Source: Gammaproteobacteria bacterium CG22_combo_CG10-13_8_21_14_all_40_8 (GTDB lineage: Bacteria; Pseudomonadota; Gammaproteobacteria; Enterobacterales; GCA-002770795). Taken from it: a stretch of DNA of 7,171 bases. The notes under the pieces were generated by a model. The model was not told the DNA's origin and searched no databases. It saw only the letters and a program-made list of their open reading frames with translations. Below are positions 5,220 to 7,171 of this stretch, piece after piece (within the stretch, counting starts at the first letter, position 1; each line of letters begins with the position of its first letter). The stretch is taken from NCBI GenBank assembly GCA_002770795.1, contig PCTP01000096.1:1-7171 (forward strand), given 5' to 3'. Made by a program: the position numbers and the translations under genes.

Positions 5220-6476
5220 TTAGCGAATTATAATCAAGGGTAAATCTTGCCACTGAGTGGTGTATGCAGGGGATTTAAAATGCCGCTGCATCGCCCAATT
5301 TTGTTGAATTCCTTGAGCAGCAAAGTAGGTGGTATTGAGTCCTTTTAGATGATTGATTTGATCGAGTGTTTGCATCAGCTTGAGTGCTTTTTCTGATTGT
5401 TTTTGGGCGAAAAAATCTCCTTGATATGGACTCTCTGTTTGGATATTCATCAGCCCAACGCCTGCTCTTACATAACGCAATCCTGATCTAAATAATTGAT
5501 TAACCGCTTGCACAGCTAGCCTTGTAATAATACGGGTGTCATTACAAGGGTAGGGTGTTTTTAGCACCAGAGAAGGATGGTAGTAATCATCGTCAAAACG
5601 ACTGGTTTCAATAAATACCTGTATGCTGTTGGCAAAACCCTGCTGATCGCGTAGCTTCCTGGTTGCGCGAGCGGCATATTGGCTTACTGCTTGGCGCAAT
5701 TGCTCAATAGATTGTACCTTTTGTCCAAAAGATCGTGTTGAGATAATTTCTTTTTTATTGGGTGTGCTGAGTTCTAAAGATAAACAAGCTGTCCCATTTA
5801 ATTCTTGAATGATGCACCCCATATTGACGCTATAACGACGTTGCATAATGTGAGGATCGCAGCCAATTAGTTGCCAGACAGAAAAAATGCCTTCAACAGC
5901 GAGTTTTTTTTCAAGCTGCCTTCCTATTCCCCAAATTTTTTTGACAGGAATCTTCTCGAAAACTTTTTGCCATGAAGGGATGTTTTGTATCACACAAACG
6001 CCTCCACATTTGTTTGAATTTTTACCAATATAAGAGGCTAATTTGGCTAAGGTTTTAGTTGCCCCAATGCCGACGCCAACGGGCATCCCAACCCGTTGAA
6101 AAATAGTGTTTTTAATATCCCATCCTAGTTGTTGATAATGGGTAAAATGATCTGGAAGTTGCAGAAAAGCCTCATCAATAGAATAAATTTCAATATGATC
6201 ACAAAATACCTTTAACTGTTGCATGACTCGTTGTGAGATATCACCATAGAGTTCATAGTTTGAAGAAAATACCTGTACTTGATGATGTTGTAGAAATGAT
6301 TTGATCTTAAAATAGGGTATTAAGTCAGGGATTTTTAAAGCCTTAGCCTGTGCATTTCTTGCAACAATACAGCCATCATTATTGGATAAAACCACTACAG
6401 GTTTTCCGCGTAAATCGGGTCGAAAAATTTGTTCACAACTGGCAAAAAATGCATTGCAATCCACGAGGGCATACAT
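5220..6476 (-). CDS. umuC: DNA polymerase V catalytic subunit UmuC
   Basis: Y-family translesion polymerase which, with two cleaved UmuD' subunits, forms DNA polymerase V and copies past damaged bases with low fidelity. It is 418 aa against 422 in E. coli. Catalytic carboxylates D6 (MYALVDCNAF) and D101-E102 (YSIDEAF) are intact. FRPDLRGKPVVVLSNNDGC (18-36), GVGIGATKTLAKLA (134-147), the helix-hairpin-helix WGIGRQLEKKL (182-192) and the little-finger motif IISTRSFG (244-251) follow. QGDFF (352-356) sits where E. coli has its beta-clamp motif QLNLF. The C-terminal YFAAQGIQQNW (384-394) is typical. The ATG at 6476 is preferred; an adjacent TTG at 6479 would add one residue that E. coli lacks. 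It begins 4 nt after the umuD stop, so the two are translationally coupled. Its end is 25 bp from the pepB stop, facing it. Confidence 0.97.
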   Translation of the reverse strand: MYALVDCNAFFASCEQIFRPDLRGKPVVVLSNNDGCIVARNAQAKALKIPDLIPYFKIKSFLQHHQVQVFSSNYELYGDISQRVMQQLKVFCDHIEIYSIDEAFLQLPDHFTHYQQLGWDIKNTIFQRVGMPVGVGIGATKTLAKLASYIGKNSNKCGGVCVIQNIPSWQKVFEKIPVKKIWGIGRQLEKKLAVEGIFSVWQLIGCDPHIMQRRYSVNMGCIIQELNGTACLSLELSTPNKKEIISTRSFGQKVQSIEQLRQAVSQYAARATRKLRDQQGFANSIQVFIETSRFDDDYYHPSLVLKTPYPCNDTRIITRLAVQAVNQLFRSGLRYVRAGVGLMNIQTESPYQGDFFAQKQSEKALKLMQTLDQINHLKGLNTTYFAAQGIQQNWAMQRHFKSPAYTTQWQDLPLIIIR

Positions 6477-6480
6477 CAAA

Positions 6481-6924
6481 TTAGCTCGAATGATTAATAG
6501 GACGATGACAACGAATAGAACTAATGATTACGCCTTCTATAATAAAGTCTGCAAGTTCCGAAATAGGGATTATGGCATATTGAGAATTCGCTGGTTTTAA
6601 ACAGCGATTGTCCAGATCCAATAATTTGCAGGTTAATTCACCGTCCAGTGCCACAATCACCGCATCGCCATTTCTGGCTTCAATAGCTCTATCCACAATC
6701 AAAATATCACCATCATGAATACCCACCTCAATCATTGAGCTACCTTGCGCACGGGCAAGGTAGGTACTGCTGGGATGTTCAATCAACAATTCATTCAAAT
6801 CAAGAAATCTATCAATATAATCATCCGCAGGGCTAGGAAATCCAGCTGAAACGCTTGCATCGAAATAGGGTAAAAGCAAGGGTAGGCTATGCCATTTTGG
6901 GAGATGTTTTGTATAACAGAGCAT
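6481..6924 (-). CDS. umuD: UmuD, self-cleaving subunit of DNA polymerase V
   Basis: A LexA-like S24 family protein. RecA filaments stimulate its self-cleavage, and the shortened UmuD' activates UmuC. It is 147 aa; E. coli has 139. The scissile bond is predicted at A27-G28 (SVSAGFPSP), where E. coli has C24-G25. The catalytic serine is S63 (QGSSMIEVGI) and the lysine K100 (DGELTCKLL). The 36-residue distance from scissile bond to serine equals that of E. coli. ADDYIDRFLDLNELLIEHPSSTY (33-55) and DGDILIVDRAI (71-81) also match. The extra length is mainly a few residues at each end. The ATG at 6924 is the only suitable start, though the Shine-Dalgarno is weak. First gene of an operon with umuC. 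SOS induction is expected from the family, but only a degenerate LexA-like site is visible. Confidence 0.96.
   Translation of the reverse strand: MLCYTKHLPKWHSLPLLLPYFDASVSAGFPSPADDYIDRFLDLNELLIEHPSSTYLARAQGSSMIEVGIHDGDILIVDRAIEARNGDAVIVALDGELTCKLLDLDNRCLKPANSQYAIIPISELADFIIEGVIISSIRCHRPINHSS
6904..6919 (-). promoter_or_regulatory. Weak LexA-like site inside the umuD start region
   Basis: On the minus strand CTG-TTATACAAAA-CAT has the CTG-N10 spacing and an AT-rich centre, but ends in CAT rather than CAG. It lies over umuD codons 3-7 rather than at the promoter. No perfect CTG-N10-CAG occurs in the 247 bp upstream. It may be chance. Confidence 0.2.
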
Positions 6925-7171
6925 ATAAGTACCAGTAACTCAGGATATATTTAACTAAGTATACAAGTAGTATTTGTATTTTGATAGTCAAGTTTTTAAG
7001 TTTAAATAAACGAATTGTGTAAAAAGACGTTTTTTTTGGCCTTCGGTATTTATTTTGACTACACTTTGTTCCTGTGGGGTGGGGGGAACTGTAATCATGC
7101 ATGTCACACTTAAATCAATCCTTAAACCCTGAAAGAAGTTGATGGATGTAGAAAAGTGTTGAAGGGTGGAG
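6925..7171. other. Region upstream of umuD, no gene supported
   Basis: The stretch next to umuD (6925-7020) is AT-rich and must hold the umuDC promoter if the operon is transcribed from within the window. TATACT (minus, 6963-6958) could be a -10 element, and TTGACT (6991-6986) a -35, but they are 22 bp apart, too far for one promoter. Further out are a T8 run (7030-7037), a G-run (GGGGTGGGGGG, 7076-7086), the palindrome CATGCATG (7096-7103) and a degenerate 20-bp tandem repeat at 7131-7170. A minus-strand frame stays open from the edge to a TGA at 6990-6988, about 60 residues, with no family resemblance I can name. Confidence 0.6.
7131..7170. repeat. Degenerate 20-bp tandem duplication
   Basis: Two adjacent 20-bp units, 7131-7150 and 7151-7170, agree at 14 of 20 positions; both contain GAAA near the start and GTTGA in the middle. 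The repeat reaches the window edge and may continue beyond it. Confidence 0.35.

Noticed and set aside
6477..6479. TTG at 6479 as the umuC start
   Set aside because: The adjacent ATG at 6476 is the stronger codon and gives D6 the same number as in E. coli UmuC.
6887..7102. 71-codon minus-strand open frame upstream of and overlapping umuD
   Set aside because: It lies mostly in AT-rich promoter DNA, overlaps the umuD start in another frame and gives a low-complexity sequence without family resemblance.
1..7171. CRISPR array, tRNA, rRNA, complete insertion sequence or phage attachment site
   Set aside because: No regularly spaced identical repeats, no cloverleaf or CCA-ended gene, no transposase motif and no paired terminal repeats with target duplication were seen.

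Overview
The window looks like a chromosomal segment of a gammaproteobacterium with moderately low GC. The strongest clue is the minus-strand block sfsA - dksA - gluQ - pcnB, which has the same order and orientation as in Escherichia coli and its relatives. The proteins align with their enterobacterial counterparts over almost their whole length. I cannot name a genus. No rRNA, tRNA, CRISPR array, intact insertion sequence or complete phage gene was found.

Layout from left to right. Positions 1-1208 (minus) hold pcnB, poly(A) polymerase I, cut at its C-terminal end by the window edge. Positions 1299-2156 (minus) hold gluQ, the glutamyl-Q tRNA(Asp) synthetase. A 117-bp gap (2157-2273) between gluQ and dksA is unusually rich in structure: a likely Rho-independent terminator, two interleaved inverted repeats, a 19-bp periodicity and an AT-rich palindrome. 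Positions 2274-2714 (minus) hold dksA. A 388-bp spacer (2715-3102) follows, containing an AT-rich leader and a foldable island of different base composition at about 2933-3079. Positions 3103-3804 (minus) hold sfsA. Divergent from it, pepB (peptidase B) runs 3896-5194 (plus) from a GTG start with a good ribosome binding site. Convergent with pepB, 25 bp away, is a umuDC operon on the minus strand (umuD 6481-6924, umuC 5220-6476) encoding DNA polymerase V. The last 247 bp hold no gene I can support, but show a G-run, a degenerate 20-bp tandem repeat and a short open frame running off the edge.

Functionally, the left block is housekeeping RNA and stringent-response biology: RNA polyadenylation, tRNA(Asp) queuosine modification and the RNA polymerase secondary-channel regulator DksA. 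SfsA is a conserved protein of uncertain role. PepB takes part in peptide turnover. UmuDC is an inducible mutagenic translesion polymerase; its key catalytic residues are intact, but no perfect CTG-N10-CAG LexA box lies upstream.

No wholly new gene system is apparent. The points most worth a second look are non-coding: the dksA-gluQ gap, the island downstream of sfsA, and the control of umuDC.
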